Shown here piece after piece: positions 1 through 4,882 of a DNA stretch of 8,464 bases (positions are counted from its first letter, which is position 1; the number at the start of each line of letters is the position of its first letter). Source of the stretch: Actinomycetota bacterium (GTDB lineage: Bacteria > Actinomycetota > Coriobacteriia > Anaerosomatales > JAHIQC01). A program made the position numbers and the translations under genes. The notes under the pieces are model-generated. The model saw nothing but the letters and a program-made list of their open reading frames with translations. It made no database searches and had not been told where the DNA came from. The stretch is taken from positions 1 through 8,464 of the forward strand of contig JAHIQC010000178.1 of NCBI GenBank assembly GCA_018902765.1. Direction: 5' to 3'.

Positions 1-675
1 CAGATCGACACAGACGAGCTCACGATTAGCAGGGTGACCGCGCCCGAGGATGCATGGATAGTCGTACACCTCGACGACAACGGCATGCCAGGTGAGCGGG
101 TCGGTTTCGAACACCTCAACAAAGGCGTCAACAACGACGTTCGGGTAACCCTCGAGGGCATCACGAGCGAAAAGGTCATCGTCGCCGTGCACGCCGACAA
201 GGGAACACCCAATGAGCTCGACTTCGATATGGAGAAGCCGACCACGAGCCTTGACCGGCCGTTCTTCGTGGATGGCATGGAGCTCGCCATGGTCGTGACC
301 GTGCGCGAATTCGGTGTCAAGGCCGAGGAGGGTCAGGCGGCGATCGAGGTCGCCGACCAGCCCGGCGCTACCGAGACACTCGTGGTGGACCGTGCGGTCG
401 CACCGACAGGCGCCTGGGTCGTCGTGCACCTCAACGACGACGGCATGCCTGGCGAGCGCGTCGGCTTCGCCCAGATCCCCGCGGGCGAGAGCTTTGCCGT
501 AGAGGTCAAGCTCGACGCTGGCGTCGAGCTCACAGACTCGCTGCTCGTGGCGGTCCACGCAGATCGTGGCACTCCCGGCACCCTGGAGTTCGACATGGAA
601 GACAAACTCAACAGCTCGGATCAGCCGTTCTTTGTGAATGGCGACGAGGTAGCAACGAAGGTTTCCGTGAAGTAG
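1..675 (+). CDS. DUF7282-like tandem repeat protein, 5' end outside window (partial)
   Basis: The reading frame is open from base 1, so the GTG at 34 is not a credible start: the codons before it (QIDTDELTISR) align with the beginning of the second repeat. Two copies of a domain of about 100 residues are visible. Each has the pattern W(I/V)VVHL-D-(N/D)GMPGERVGF, a VAVHAD(K/R)GTP segment, FDME, and a closing PFFV(D/N)G. This resembles the DUF7282 beta-rich domain, known mainly as a repeat in predicted surface or secreted proteins; the family assignment is from memory of its pattern. The signal peptide, if any, lies upstream of the window. The gene ends with TAG and is followed by a hairpin terminator. 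Its function is unknown. An extracellular or cell-surface location is inferred from the domain class and the acidic composition. Confidence 0.8.
   Translation, partial: QIDTDELTISRVTAPEDAWIVVHLDDNGMPGERVGFEHLNKGVNNDVRVTLEGITSEKVIVAVHADKGTPNELDFDMEKPTTSLDRPFFVDGMELAMVVTVREFGVKAEEGQAAIEVADQPGATETLVVDRAVAPTGAWVVVHLNDDGMPGERVGFAQIPAGESFAVEVKLDAGVELTDSLLVAVHADRGTPGTLEFDMEDKLNSSDQPFFVNGDEVATKVSVK
16..315 (+). repeat. DUF7282-like repeat copy 1
   Basis: This copy aligns with copy 2 at an offset of exactly 360 bp through the VVHL and GMPGERVGF region (61-110 against 421-470). After a 6-bp (two-codon) insertion in copy 2 the offset is 366 bp near the PFFV motif. Third codon positions differ between the copies, so the duplication is old and has been kept at the protein level. 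Confidence 0.8.
376..675 (+). repeat. DUF7282-like repeat copy 2
   Basis: Second copy of the domain. It is separated from copy 1 by a linker of about 20 residues rich in Glu, Ala and Gly (316-375). It carries the same VVHLNDDGMPGERVGF, VAVHADRGTP, FDME and PFFVNG elements and closes the protein. Confidence 0.8.
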
Positions 676-690
676 AGGACCACCCGGCAC

Positions 691-744
691 GCCCGGAGGA
701 CACATCGCAGTGGTGGTGCATCCTCCGGGCAGCTGTCCTTTTCT
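691..744 (+). terminator. Intrinsic terminator after the DUF7282-like gene
   Basis: A perfect 10-bp GC-rich inverted repeat (gcccggagga at 691-700, tcctccgggc at 721-730) with a 20-nt loop is followed by a short T-rich run (ccttttct, 737-744). It lies 15 bp after the stop codon of the preceding gene. The loop is longer than usual, and the next gene starts only 17 bp beyond the T run. It could therefore act as a partial terminator or attenuator rather than a complete stop. Confidence 0.7.
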
Positions 745-760
745 GATGAAAGGATGAGGA

Positions 761-1201
761 ATGAAGAAGTTACGCGTGAGCGTGTCATTGGCCATTGGCC
801 TGGTTGTGCTTGCAGGTGTGGGTGCAGCACTCACTGGATGCTCCAAGAGCCCCGCTGCGGCCGAGTCCTCTGACACGTCCACAACCTCGAACGTGGACTC
901 GCTGCCGACGCTCGAAGTAGTTGAACCCTCAGCCGACGCTGTGGTTTCCGCAGGTGACGTCCGGATGTCGGTCAAGACGACAGGGCTGGCGTTCGTGATG
1001 CCGAGCAATACCAATGTCACCGGCGAAGGTCATGTCCATTTCACGCTCGATGGAGAGCCTTTCAAGATGAGTGTGACTCCTGAGTACACATACGAGAACG
1101 TGGCGCCCGGCGAGCACACGCTCGAAGCCGAACTCGTTCAGAACGACACCGAGCCGTTCTCCCCACCGGTCAAGCAGACGGTCACATTCACCGCACGGTG
1201 A
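761..1201 (+). CDS. Lipoprotein with Ig-like / DUF4399-like domain
   Basis: A 146-residue protein with a type II signal peptide: MKKLR, a hydrophobic stretch to residue 24, then lipobox L-T-G-C with lipidation Cys27. A Ser/Thr-rich tether runs to about residue 48. The rest (about 49-146) is a single beta-rich domain that opens VEPSADAVVSAGDVRMSV, has a GEGHVHFTLDG segment (His91, His93) near its centre, and closes with PGEHTLEAEL and PPVKQTVTFT. This order resembles DUF4399-type Ig-like domains, where a GHxH segment sits in the same place; the match is pattern-level only. The start ATG has AAAGGA at 749-754, about 6 nt upstream. The protein should sit on the outer face of the membrane. The HVH pair could bind metal, which would fit the copper-related neighbours, but this is inference. 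Confidence 0.8.
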   Translation: MKKLRVSVSLAIGLVVLAGVGAALTGCSKSPAAAESSDTSTTSNVDSLPTLEVVEPSADAVVSAGDVRMSVKTTGLAFVMPSNTNVTGEGHVHFTLDGEPFKMSVTPEYTYENVAPGEHTLEAELVQNDTEPFSPPVKQTVTFTAR

Positions 1202-1261
1202 ACGTGAGAAGTGATTCAACCGATTCCGGACCGTCTCCGCTTCGGCAGAGAGGATGCCCGC

Positions 1262-1393
1262 ATGAAAGCCAGGCACATTCGAACACCCCGGTCAGCGTGT
1301 AACGGGCGCACTCATGCACTCAAAACGACCGTCCCCAAGGCTGGCTCCGATGTTGAGATCATCAACGAGATGCAAGCTGTGGGGGGCCAGTGA
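1262..1393 (+). CDS. Possible small ORF (43 aa) coupled to the cupredoxin gene
   Basis: The stretch 1202-1389 is otherwise empty. A frame from ATG 1262 has a good ribosome binding site (AGAGAGGA at 1247-1254, about 7 nt upstream). Its TGA overlaps the GTG start of the next gene (GTGA, 1390-1393), an arrangement that would allow translational coupling. The frame also extends back to a GTG at 1211. The peptide is basic, has no recognisable domain, TM segment or cysteine pair (one Cys), and its third-position GC is lower than that of its neighbours. It may be a leader peptide or chance. I do not recognise it. Confidence 0.22.
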   Translation: MKARHIRTPRSACNGRTHALKTTVPKAGSDVEIINEMQAVGGQ

Positions 1394-1959
1394 GCGCCCC
1401 GCGACCGCACCGACGGCCCTCGGCACAGAACCACGACGTTGTCTCCCGATTACAGGCCACCCTTGATCGGGAGGAGATGCAGCGAAAGCGAGTGCTGCGA
1501 ATCGCCTTGACCGTCGCTGGACTGTCAGTCATGGCGACCATCGCAGCACTGGCGATACTGCAGGGCAATGCTTCTGCCGCCGCGCGTTCGCCGGAGTATT
1601 CGGCTCGCAGTGAGGTCGGCGTGACCCCTGTGACCCCGCCGAAAACTCCGGAGGCGGTGCCGGCAACCCCGATTCCCACACAGGTGCCACCGAGCCCCCC
1701 AGAGCCCCAGCGAATCTCGGTGGCCATCGGGCAGTCAGGATACGAACCCAGTGCCATCGTGGCCTCAGCGGACGAACCGATCATTGTGTCGATTGAGCAA
1801 GGAGATGGGTGCGCGGCGGGCTTTCTGATTCCCGCATTGGGCGTGAGTGAGGACAACTCTGCCGGTCCTGTGACCATTGACCTGGGCATCGTGGCTGCCG
1901 GGCGCTATCAGTTCTCGTGCGGGATGGGAATGGTGACGGGCGAACTGGTTGTTCGGTAA
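1390..1959 (+). CDS. Membrane-anchored cupredoxin-domain protein (CGMGM type)
   Basis: A 189-residue protein with a basic cytoplasmic N-terminus, one TM helix at about residues 36-58, a Pro-rich linker (about 79-108) and a C-terminal cupredoxin fold (about 110-189). The fold shows ISVAIGQSGYEPSAIVA at its beginning, then GDGCAAGFLIP with Cys141, LGV, and the diagnostic FSCGMGMVTGELVV at the end (Cys177, Met179, Met181). CGMGM-type cupredoxin domains are known as stand-alone proteins or fused to HMA and UreH/DsbD-like membrane domains in copper loci; Cys and Met are the expected copper ligands. Orientation predicts an extracytoplasmic copper-binding domain on a membrane tether. The GTG start has a G-rich site (tgtgggggg, 1378-1386) just upstream. 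There is no metal transporter domain in the same chain. The fold assignment is firm; copper as the ligand is inference from family and context. Confidence 0.82.
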   Translation: MSAPRPHRRPSAQNHDVVSRLQATLDREEMQRKRVLRIALTVAGLSVMATIAALAILQGNASAAARSPEYSARSEVGVTPVTPPKTPEAVPATPIPTQVPPSPPEPQRISVAIGQSGYEPSAIVASADEPIIVSIEQGDGCAAGFLIPALGVSEDNSAGPVTIDLGIVAAGRYQFSCGMGMVTGELVVR

Positions 1960-1982
1960 GTCGAACACGCAAGTCCGGCTAA

Positions 1983-2017
1983 ATACGACCAATTAAGTCG
2001 TGTATATCCTATGGATA
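1983..2017. promoter_or_regulatory. Candidate control region with two short dyads upstream of the 2093-3819 cluster
   Basis: The 133-bp gap 1960-2092 is more AT-rich than its surroundings in its first half. It holds ACGAC/GTCGT (1985-1989 and 1997-2001, 7-nt spacer) and the 5-3-5 dyad TATCC-TAT-GGATA (2005-2017), which is followed directly by CCCC. A third weak repeat, GGTAC/GTACC, lies at 2028-2032 and 2047-2051. AT-rich hexamers such as TATCCT could serve as a -10, but I see no convincing -35, so no promoter is assigned. The dyads could be regulator sites. I cannot match them confidently to a CsoR, CopY or ArsR operator. Confidence 0.35.
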
Positions 2018-2092
2018 CCCCGGCGCTGGTACGTGTCTTGCATCTAGTACCGGGCAACCGCAGTTCAGGCAACCATTGAGATCGAGGAGTCC

Positions 2093-2428
2093 GTGACCGC
2101 AGCTCGCGCATTCAGCAGACTCACCTCGGCCACCGTGATCGTCGCCGTCGCGACCTTCACCGTATTGGCCGTATGCTGCGCCGCGTTCGGCGCTCCCGCA
2201 ACCGGCGGAATCATGCCCGGCGAAGACGCGTGCTCGATCAACTCCCCAGGGCTCTATGCGCTCGTCGGCCCATCTGCCGAATCGACTAAGATCGCTATGG
2301 CGCTGTCTGCGACCCATGGCATGCCGCTTCTCCTCGGCATTGCGGGGGGAATCGAGGTCGGGGATGCACTCGACGCAGGCGATCAGCCTGATTCCCCAGA
2401 CCCCAGGCACGAGCGAATTCGGGCCTGA
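2093..2428 (+). CDS. Hypothetical membrane or exported protein, 111 aa
   Basis: GTG start with GAGGAG at 2084-2089 (short spacing, about 3 nt). The protein opens with a short basic segment and a hydrophobic stretch at about residues 12-34 (ATVIVAVATFTVLAVCC) that could be a signal anchor or uncleaved signal peptide. A Gly/Pro/Ala-rich segment follows, containing a Cys (GEDACSIN). A second moderately hydrophobic stretch (about 75-90, MPLLLGIAGG) precedes an acidic, proline-containing tail. Codon use is GC-rich at third positions, as in the neighbours, which supports real coding. I do not recognise a family. It is the first gene of a cluster that continues with the HMA, SHOCT and selenoprotein genes, so a role in the same envelope or metal process is possible, but only from position. 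Confidence 0.55.
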   Translation: MTAARAFSRLTSATVIVAVATFTVLAVCCAAFGAPATGGIMPGEDACSINSPGLYALVGPSAESTKIAMALSATHGMPLLLGIAGGIEVGDALDAGDQPDSPDPRHERIRA

Positions 2429-2534
2429 GTTGCCTTTCGCGAAGTGCGCCGGCGGTTTACCGTCGGTGGGCTCGCGCTGGTCACGTGCTCCGCGAATCGC
2501 ACGATGCGCGTAGAGCCTCGCCCAACACATGACA

Positions 2535-2552
2535 CGCAGCTCCACAGCTGCG
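2535..2552 (+). other. Small hairpin upstream of the HMA gene
   Basis: A perfect 7-bp stem (cgcagct at 2535-2541, agctgcg at 2546-2552) with a 4-nt loop lies 21 bp before the ATG of the HMA gene and just ahead of its ribosome binding site. There is no T run, so it is not a terminator. It may influence mRNA processing or translation, or be incidental. The rest of the 145-bp gap 2429-2573 shows nothing else I can support. Confidence 0.35.
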
Positions 2553-2573
2553 GCAGCGAAGGGATGAATCCCC

Positions 2574-2804
2574 ATGAATGCAGTACACATACGCACCGAA
2601 GGGATGTTCTGCGATGCGTGCCCACCGCGCATCGAAGCCGAGATCGAGCATCTACCCGGAGTCAAGGCCGCGAAAGCCTGCCGTTCGATGCATCTGACTT
2701 CGGTCCTGTTCGATCCGGAGATCGTCGATTCCGAGACGATTCGTGATCGGATCGAGTGCGCTGGTTTCGACGCACATCTGTTTGTGGCGGACCTCCCGCA
2801 CTGA
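2574..2804 (+). CDS. Heavy-metal-associated (HMA) domain protein, copper-chaperone-like
   Basis: A 76-residue single-domain protein with the HMA pattern: VHIRTEGMFCDACPPRIE at the N-terminus supplies the GMxCxxC metal site (Cys13, Cys16). IEHLPGV, SVLFDPEIVDSETIRDRIE and CAGFDAHL follow in the order typical of CopZ/MerP-like proteins, and the length matches the family. Such domains bind Cu(I) or other soft metals and hand them to P-type ATPases. There is no signal peptide, so it should be cytosolic. The usual residue after GM is T; here it is F, and PP follows the second Cys, which is slightly atypical. An extra Cys lies in KACRS and another in IECAGF. AAGGG at 2559-2563 serves as the ribosome binding site. 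The CopB-type ATPase downstream lacks its own HMA domain, so this protein is a plausible partner, though copper specificity cannot be read from sequence. Confidence 0.85.
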   Translation: MNAVHIRTEGMFCDACPPRIEAEIEHLPGVKAAKACRSMHLTSVLFDPEIVDSETIRDRIECAGFDAHLFVADLPH

Positions 2805-2852
2805 TGCACCACCAAACCAGACCAAGAATCAACAATTTAGGAGTGAGTTCAA

Positions 2853-3077
2853 ATGATGTTCTTCTGGCTTCCAGTTCTGATTCTGCTTCCTGTCGGCATC
2901 TTGTGGATGCTACGTTCCGGTACCACATCGGAGCGCTATGACATGAACCGTGGCGGACGTGAAACCTCACCAGGTGCAGGCCCGGCTGCGGACCCCGTGG
3001 ATATCGTCCGAATCCGTCTGGCCCGAGGCGAGATCACAACAACCCAGTTCGATGAGATCCGCAGTGCGCTCGGATAG
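2853..3077 (+). CDS. Small TM + SHOCT domain protein (74 aa)
   Basis: A membrane helix occupies residues 2-20 (FFWLPVLILLPVGILWML). A short polar linker follows, and then a C-terminal SHOCT domain (about 47-74) with the characteristic pattern DPVDIVRIRLARGEITTTQF, ending DEIRSALG. SHOCT is a short helical domain at the ends of many bacterial membrane proteins, thought to mediate oligomerisation or partner binding. A clear AGGAG (2839-2843) precedes two adjacent ATG codons (2853 and 2856); the first has the better spacing. It lies between the HMA gene and the selenoprotein gene. A paralogue with the same architecture is at 4567-4860. Its precise role is unknown. The family is clear from the C-terminal pattern. 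Confidence 0.82.
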   Translation: MMFFWLPVLILLPVGILWMLRSGTTSERYDMNRGGRETSPGAGPAADPVDIVRIRLARGEITTTQFDEIRSALG

Positions 3078-3105
3078 GGCACTGCGCGAACGAGAGTAGG
3101 TTTTG

Positions 3106-3819
3106 ATGAACCGGAAACTAGTCATGTGGGCCGTGGTAAGCGCTATCATCGCCGGCGTCGCTTTCTCCTTGCTGAGCCCGGTGCCGGCCATAAAGAAGAA
3201 CGTCACCGCCGAGGAGCTGACGCAGCTGCAGAGTTCGGGTGCTTGGGTAGTCGATGTCCGCACCAACAGCGAGTTCGTGAGCGGCCACATCCCGAACGCA
3301 CTGAACATCCCATTGGATCAGCTCTCGCAGGCGGCTGCCACTTGGAGCAAGACGCAACCGATTGTCGTCTACTGCGCCACAGGCGCGCGATCTGCCCAAG
3401 CAGCAACACTGCTCGCCGAAAGCGGGTTCAAGAAGGTCTACGATTTTGGAGGCGGCGCTGCGGCATGGACGGGAGCGGTCGAGGGTGGAAGCGCCCCTAC
3501 ATCGATCACTGCCGGGCCGGGAGTGGTCAAGACCGATGGTCTGCCCGTGTTCATCGATTTCGCTTCCAGCACTTGACCCGTGTGCGTGGAGATGAAGCCT
3601 CTGGTCGAGAGGCTCGAGAAGGAGTATGCGGGCAAGGTCGAGTTCCGACGCTATGTTGATAGCGGCGATCCAATCGGCGACAAACTGGCACAACAGTTCA
3701 ATGTGCAATACGTGCCCACATTCGTGTTCGTCGATGCTGATGGGGGTGTCTCGGGCCAGCCTATCGTGGGCGGAGTTGACGAGGCGACCTTGAGGCAGCG
3801 ACTCGATGCATTGAAATAG
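3106..3819 (+). CDS. Membrane-anchored rhodanese-thioredoxin fusion selenoprotein (Sec157)
   Basis: One frame of 238 codons, including the TAG stop, crosses an in-frame TGA at 3574-3576. Residues 5-23 form a TM/signal anchor. Residues 34 to about 126 are a rhodanese domain (VVDVRTNSEF, SGHIPNALNIP, active-site loop CATGAR with Cys90 and Arg95, then GGGAAAW). Residues about 143-237 are a thioredoxin fold: LPVFIDFASST, then TGA-Pro-Val-Cys (Sec157, Cys160), EMKPLVERLEKEY, and YVPTFVF with cis-Pro204. The TGA stands exactly where the first Cys of CxxC belongs. The second half alone would lack the first beta strand and the nucleophile, and its only early start (GTG 3580) has no ribosome binding site. 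A SECIS-like hairpin follows. Start: ATG 3106, preceded by GAGAGTAGG; a TTG at 3103 is less likely. The catalytic domains should face outside the cytoplasm, suggesting thiol-disulfide or sulfur/persulfide redox work near the copper proteins. The alternative is a disrupted gene. Confidence 0.85.
3574..3576 (+). other. In-frame TGA read as selenocysteine
   Basis: This TGA is flanked by codons for FASST and PVCVEMKP, reproducing a thioredoxin active site with U in place of the first Cys (UPVC). TGA is a normal stop elsewhere in the window (for example at 1199-1201, 2802-2804 and 4858-4860), so a global code change does not explain it. Recoding is supported by the hairpin starting 19 nt downstream. 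Confidence 0.82.
3596..3614 (+). promoter_or_regulatory. Bacterial SECIS-like hairpin
   Basis: A perfect 7-bp stem (agcctct at 3596-3602, agaggct at 3608-3614) closes a 5-nt loop GGUCG. The loop's first G lies 27 nt after the last base of the TGA. Bacterial SECIS elements sit within the coding region just downstream of the UGA and have a G among the first two apical loop positions; the E. coli fdhF loop also contains GGUC. No bulged U is visible, unlike fdhF. The hairpin is inside the coding sequence and would bind SelB. Confidence 0.75.
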
Positions 3820-3865
3820 GATGATCTCCTCGCGCCAGAAGAGAGACGGCATGTCGAGCGGAACG

Positions 3866-3900
3866 GGTGGGACGCCATTGGCGCCCCACCTTCGTCGTTT
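3866..3900 (+). terminator. Intrinsic terminator after the selenoprotein gene
   Basis: The stem is ggtgggacgcc (3866-3876) with ggcgccccacc (3880-3890), 10 of 11 positions paired with one A/C mismatch and a 3-nt loop. It is followed by a modest T-rich stretch (ttcgtcgttt, 3891-3900). It lies 46 bp after the TAG of the selenoprotein gene and marks the end of the 2093-3819 cluster. Confidence 0.68.
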
Positions 3901-3921
3901 GCGCGCAAATCACCCAGTGGG

Positions 3922-3972
3922 CTTCGCACCGAAGTCACTCCGTGACAAGCGCGCCCCATGAGGGCATACACA
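3922..3972 (+). promoter_or_regulatory. Candidate promoter/operator region for the cytochrome c-ATPase cluster
   Basis: Within the 256-bp gap 3820-4075, two 13-bp dyads share one base: CTTCG-CAC-CGAAG (3922-3934) and GTCAC-TCC-GTGAC (3934-3946). The second overlaps GTGACA (3942-3947), a fair -35 match. AT-rich CATACA/TACACA follows at 3965-3972 as a poor -10 candidate with 17-19 bp spacing. A regulator binding the dyad would block such a promoter. The -10 is weak, so this is a suggestion only. The rest of the gap (3973-4075) shows no feature I can support. Confidence 0.33.
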
Positions 3973-4075
3973 ATACGACTCTCGCCGAGCCGCCCTCGGG
4001 GCATCTTCACGCGAATCGCGACCCATGGCGGCACTTCGGGGGATCAGTTGCCGATTCTTGGGTGGTGTATGGCCT

Positions 4076-4570
4076 ATGAAGAAGAGTCCACTGATGTGGG
4101 CGATCATCATGATCGTCATCGGGCTCATCGGCCTGATCTTTGTGCTCTCCGCAAATCGGGCTTCGCCGGACGACGCCTTCTCCTCCAATGGTCAGATGAT
4201 CTATTACACCGGAGCCAGCCGGGGCGGCCAGATTCCCCGAACCGTCGGCGGCGCCGGCATGATGGGCCCGGGCATGATGGGCGCTTCGGCCTGCGTAGAC
4301 TGCCACGGCGAAGATGGGCGTGGTGGTCAAGTGGACATGATGTACCAAAGCACCGAGATCCCCGACATCAGGTACTCCTCTTTGACCTCCCCGCATACCG
4401 AGGATGAGACCGAGACACCCGGATGGACGGATGCCGAGATCGCGCGGGCCATCCGAGAAGGCATCGAACCCGACGGGAACCGCATCAAGTCACCCATGCC
4501 CCGATGGAACATGACAGACGCTGAGATAAGCGACGTGATCGACTACCTCAAGGAGTTGGATACAAGATGA
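4076..4570 (+). CDS. Membrane-anchored monoheme cytochrome c
   Basis: A 164-residue protein with a TM/signal anchor at residues 6-24 (LMWAIIMIVIGLIGLIFVL). A Gly/Met-rich stretch (GMMGPGMMGAS) follows, then the heme-attachment motif Cys73-Val-Asp-Cys76-His77. C-terminal elements of class I cytochromes c are present: WTDAEIARAIREG, the axial-Met region PMPRWNM (Met141 most likely, Met146 as an alternative) and ISDVIDYLKEL. It should carry one covalent heme on the outer face of the membrane and act in electron transfer. I chose ATG 4076 because it opens directly into the basic-hydrophobic anchor; the frame extends upstream without coding character. Its TGA overlaps the start of the next gene (ATGA). 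Its electron partner is not evident. Co-localisation with the SHOCT protein and the copper ATPase suggests envelope redox or copper handling, but that is inference. Confidence 0.87.
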   Translation: MKKSPLMWAIIMIVIGLIGLIFVLSANRASPDDAFSSNGQMIYYTGASRGGQIPRTVGGAGMMGPGMMGASACVDCHGEDGRGGQVDMMYQSTEIPDIRYSSLTSPHTEDETETPGWTDAEIARAIREGIEPDGNRIKSPMPRWNMTDAEISDVIDYLKELDTR

Positions 4571-4860
4571 TGGGATACGGCGGAGGCTACGGTGGGGGCT
4601 ACGGAAACATGATGGGCGGTACAGGGTACGGCGGATGGCTCGTTCTCCTGTTCGGTGCACTGATCGTCGCGGGAATCGTGCTTCTGGTCATCTGGGCCGT
4701 GCGCGCATCTTCAGGCGGCGCACATCACGGAGGGCCGACGCCCTCGAGCGGCATCGCCCACGATGAGGCGGTCGCGTTAGCCAGGAAACGGCTTGCGACC
4801 GGCGAGATCACCAAGGACCAGTACGACGAGATCATGAGTGCCCTCGGCGGGCCGCGGTGA
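4567..4860 (+). CDS. Gly/Tyr-rich TM + SHOCT domain protein (97 aa)
   Basis: The N-terminus is a glycine/tyrosine/methionine-rich segment ([18 protein letters not shown]). One TM helix follows at about residues 24-46 ([20 protein letters not shown]), then a His/Gly-containing linker ([10 protein letters not shown]) and a C-terminal SHOCT domain (about 64-97) with [20 protein letters not shown]. It starts in an ATGA overlap with the cytochrome c stop, with AAGGAG at 4550-4555, so translation is probably coupled. It shares its architecture and SHOCT ending with the 74-residue protein at 2853-3077. The Met and His residues near the membrane could bind copper, a guess from context. Its molecular function is unknown. 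Confidence 0.83.
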   Translation: MMGYGGGYGGGYGNMMGGTGYGGWLVLLFGALIVAGIVLLVIWAVRASSGGAHHGGPTPSSGIAHDEAVALARKRLATGEITKDQYDEIMSALGGPR

Positions 4861-4872
4861 CGCTACGGCGTC
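4859..4872 (+). other. Small hairpin just before the ATPase start
   Basis: GACGC (4859-4863) and GCGTC (4868-4872) form a 5-bp stem with a 4-nt loop that overlaps the SHOCT stop codon and ends 10 nt before ATG 4883, where a ribosome binding site would be expected. It may affect translation of the ATPase or favour coupling from upstream. It is short enough to be chance. Confidence 0.28.
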
Positions 4873-4882
4873 GGCCCTAATC

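Noticed and set aside
34..36. GTG at 34 as the start of the first gene
   Set aside because: The codons upstream to base 1 align with the beginning of the second repeat, so the gene begins outside the window.
2426..2428. TGA of the 111-residue gene as a second selenocysteine codon
   Set aside because: The frame beyond it has no recognisable domain and overlaps the HMA gene in another frame, and the context shows no CxxC-like site.
2009..2815. Long minus-strand open frame of 268 codons
   Set aside because: It runs antisense to the hypothetical and HMA genes, has no recognisable domain and is rich in Arg, Ser and Cys, as expected for a shadow frame in high-GC DNA.
3574..3576. Nonsense mutation making the fusion a pseudogene
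   Set aside because: Not fully excluded, but the TGA sits precisely at the CxxC nucleophile, is the only defect in the frame, and is followed by a SECIS-like hairpin. A random nonsense mutation would not be expected to meet these conditions.
3580..3819. A separate 79-residue thioredoxin gene starting at GTG 3580
   Set aside because: It would lack the first beta strand and the nucleophilic residue, has no ribosome binding site, and is in the same frame as the preceding rhodanese with only the TGA between. Read-through as Sec explains all of this.
3118..3852. Long minus-strand open frame of 244 codons
   Set aside because: It is antisense to the rhodanese-thioredoxin gene, whose domains are unmistakable; the reverse translation shows no domain.
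3867..4079. Open frame of 70 codons in the gap before cytochrome c
   Set aside because: It begins within the terminator stem, has no ribosome binding site and shows no domain.
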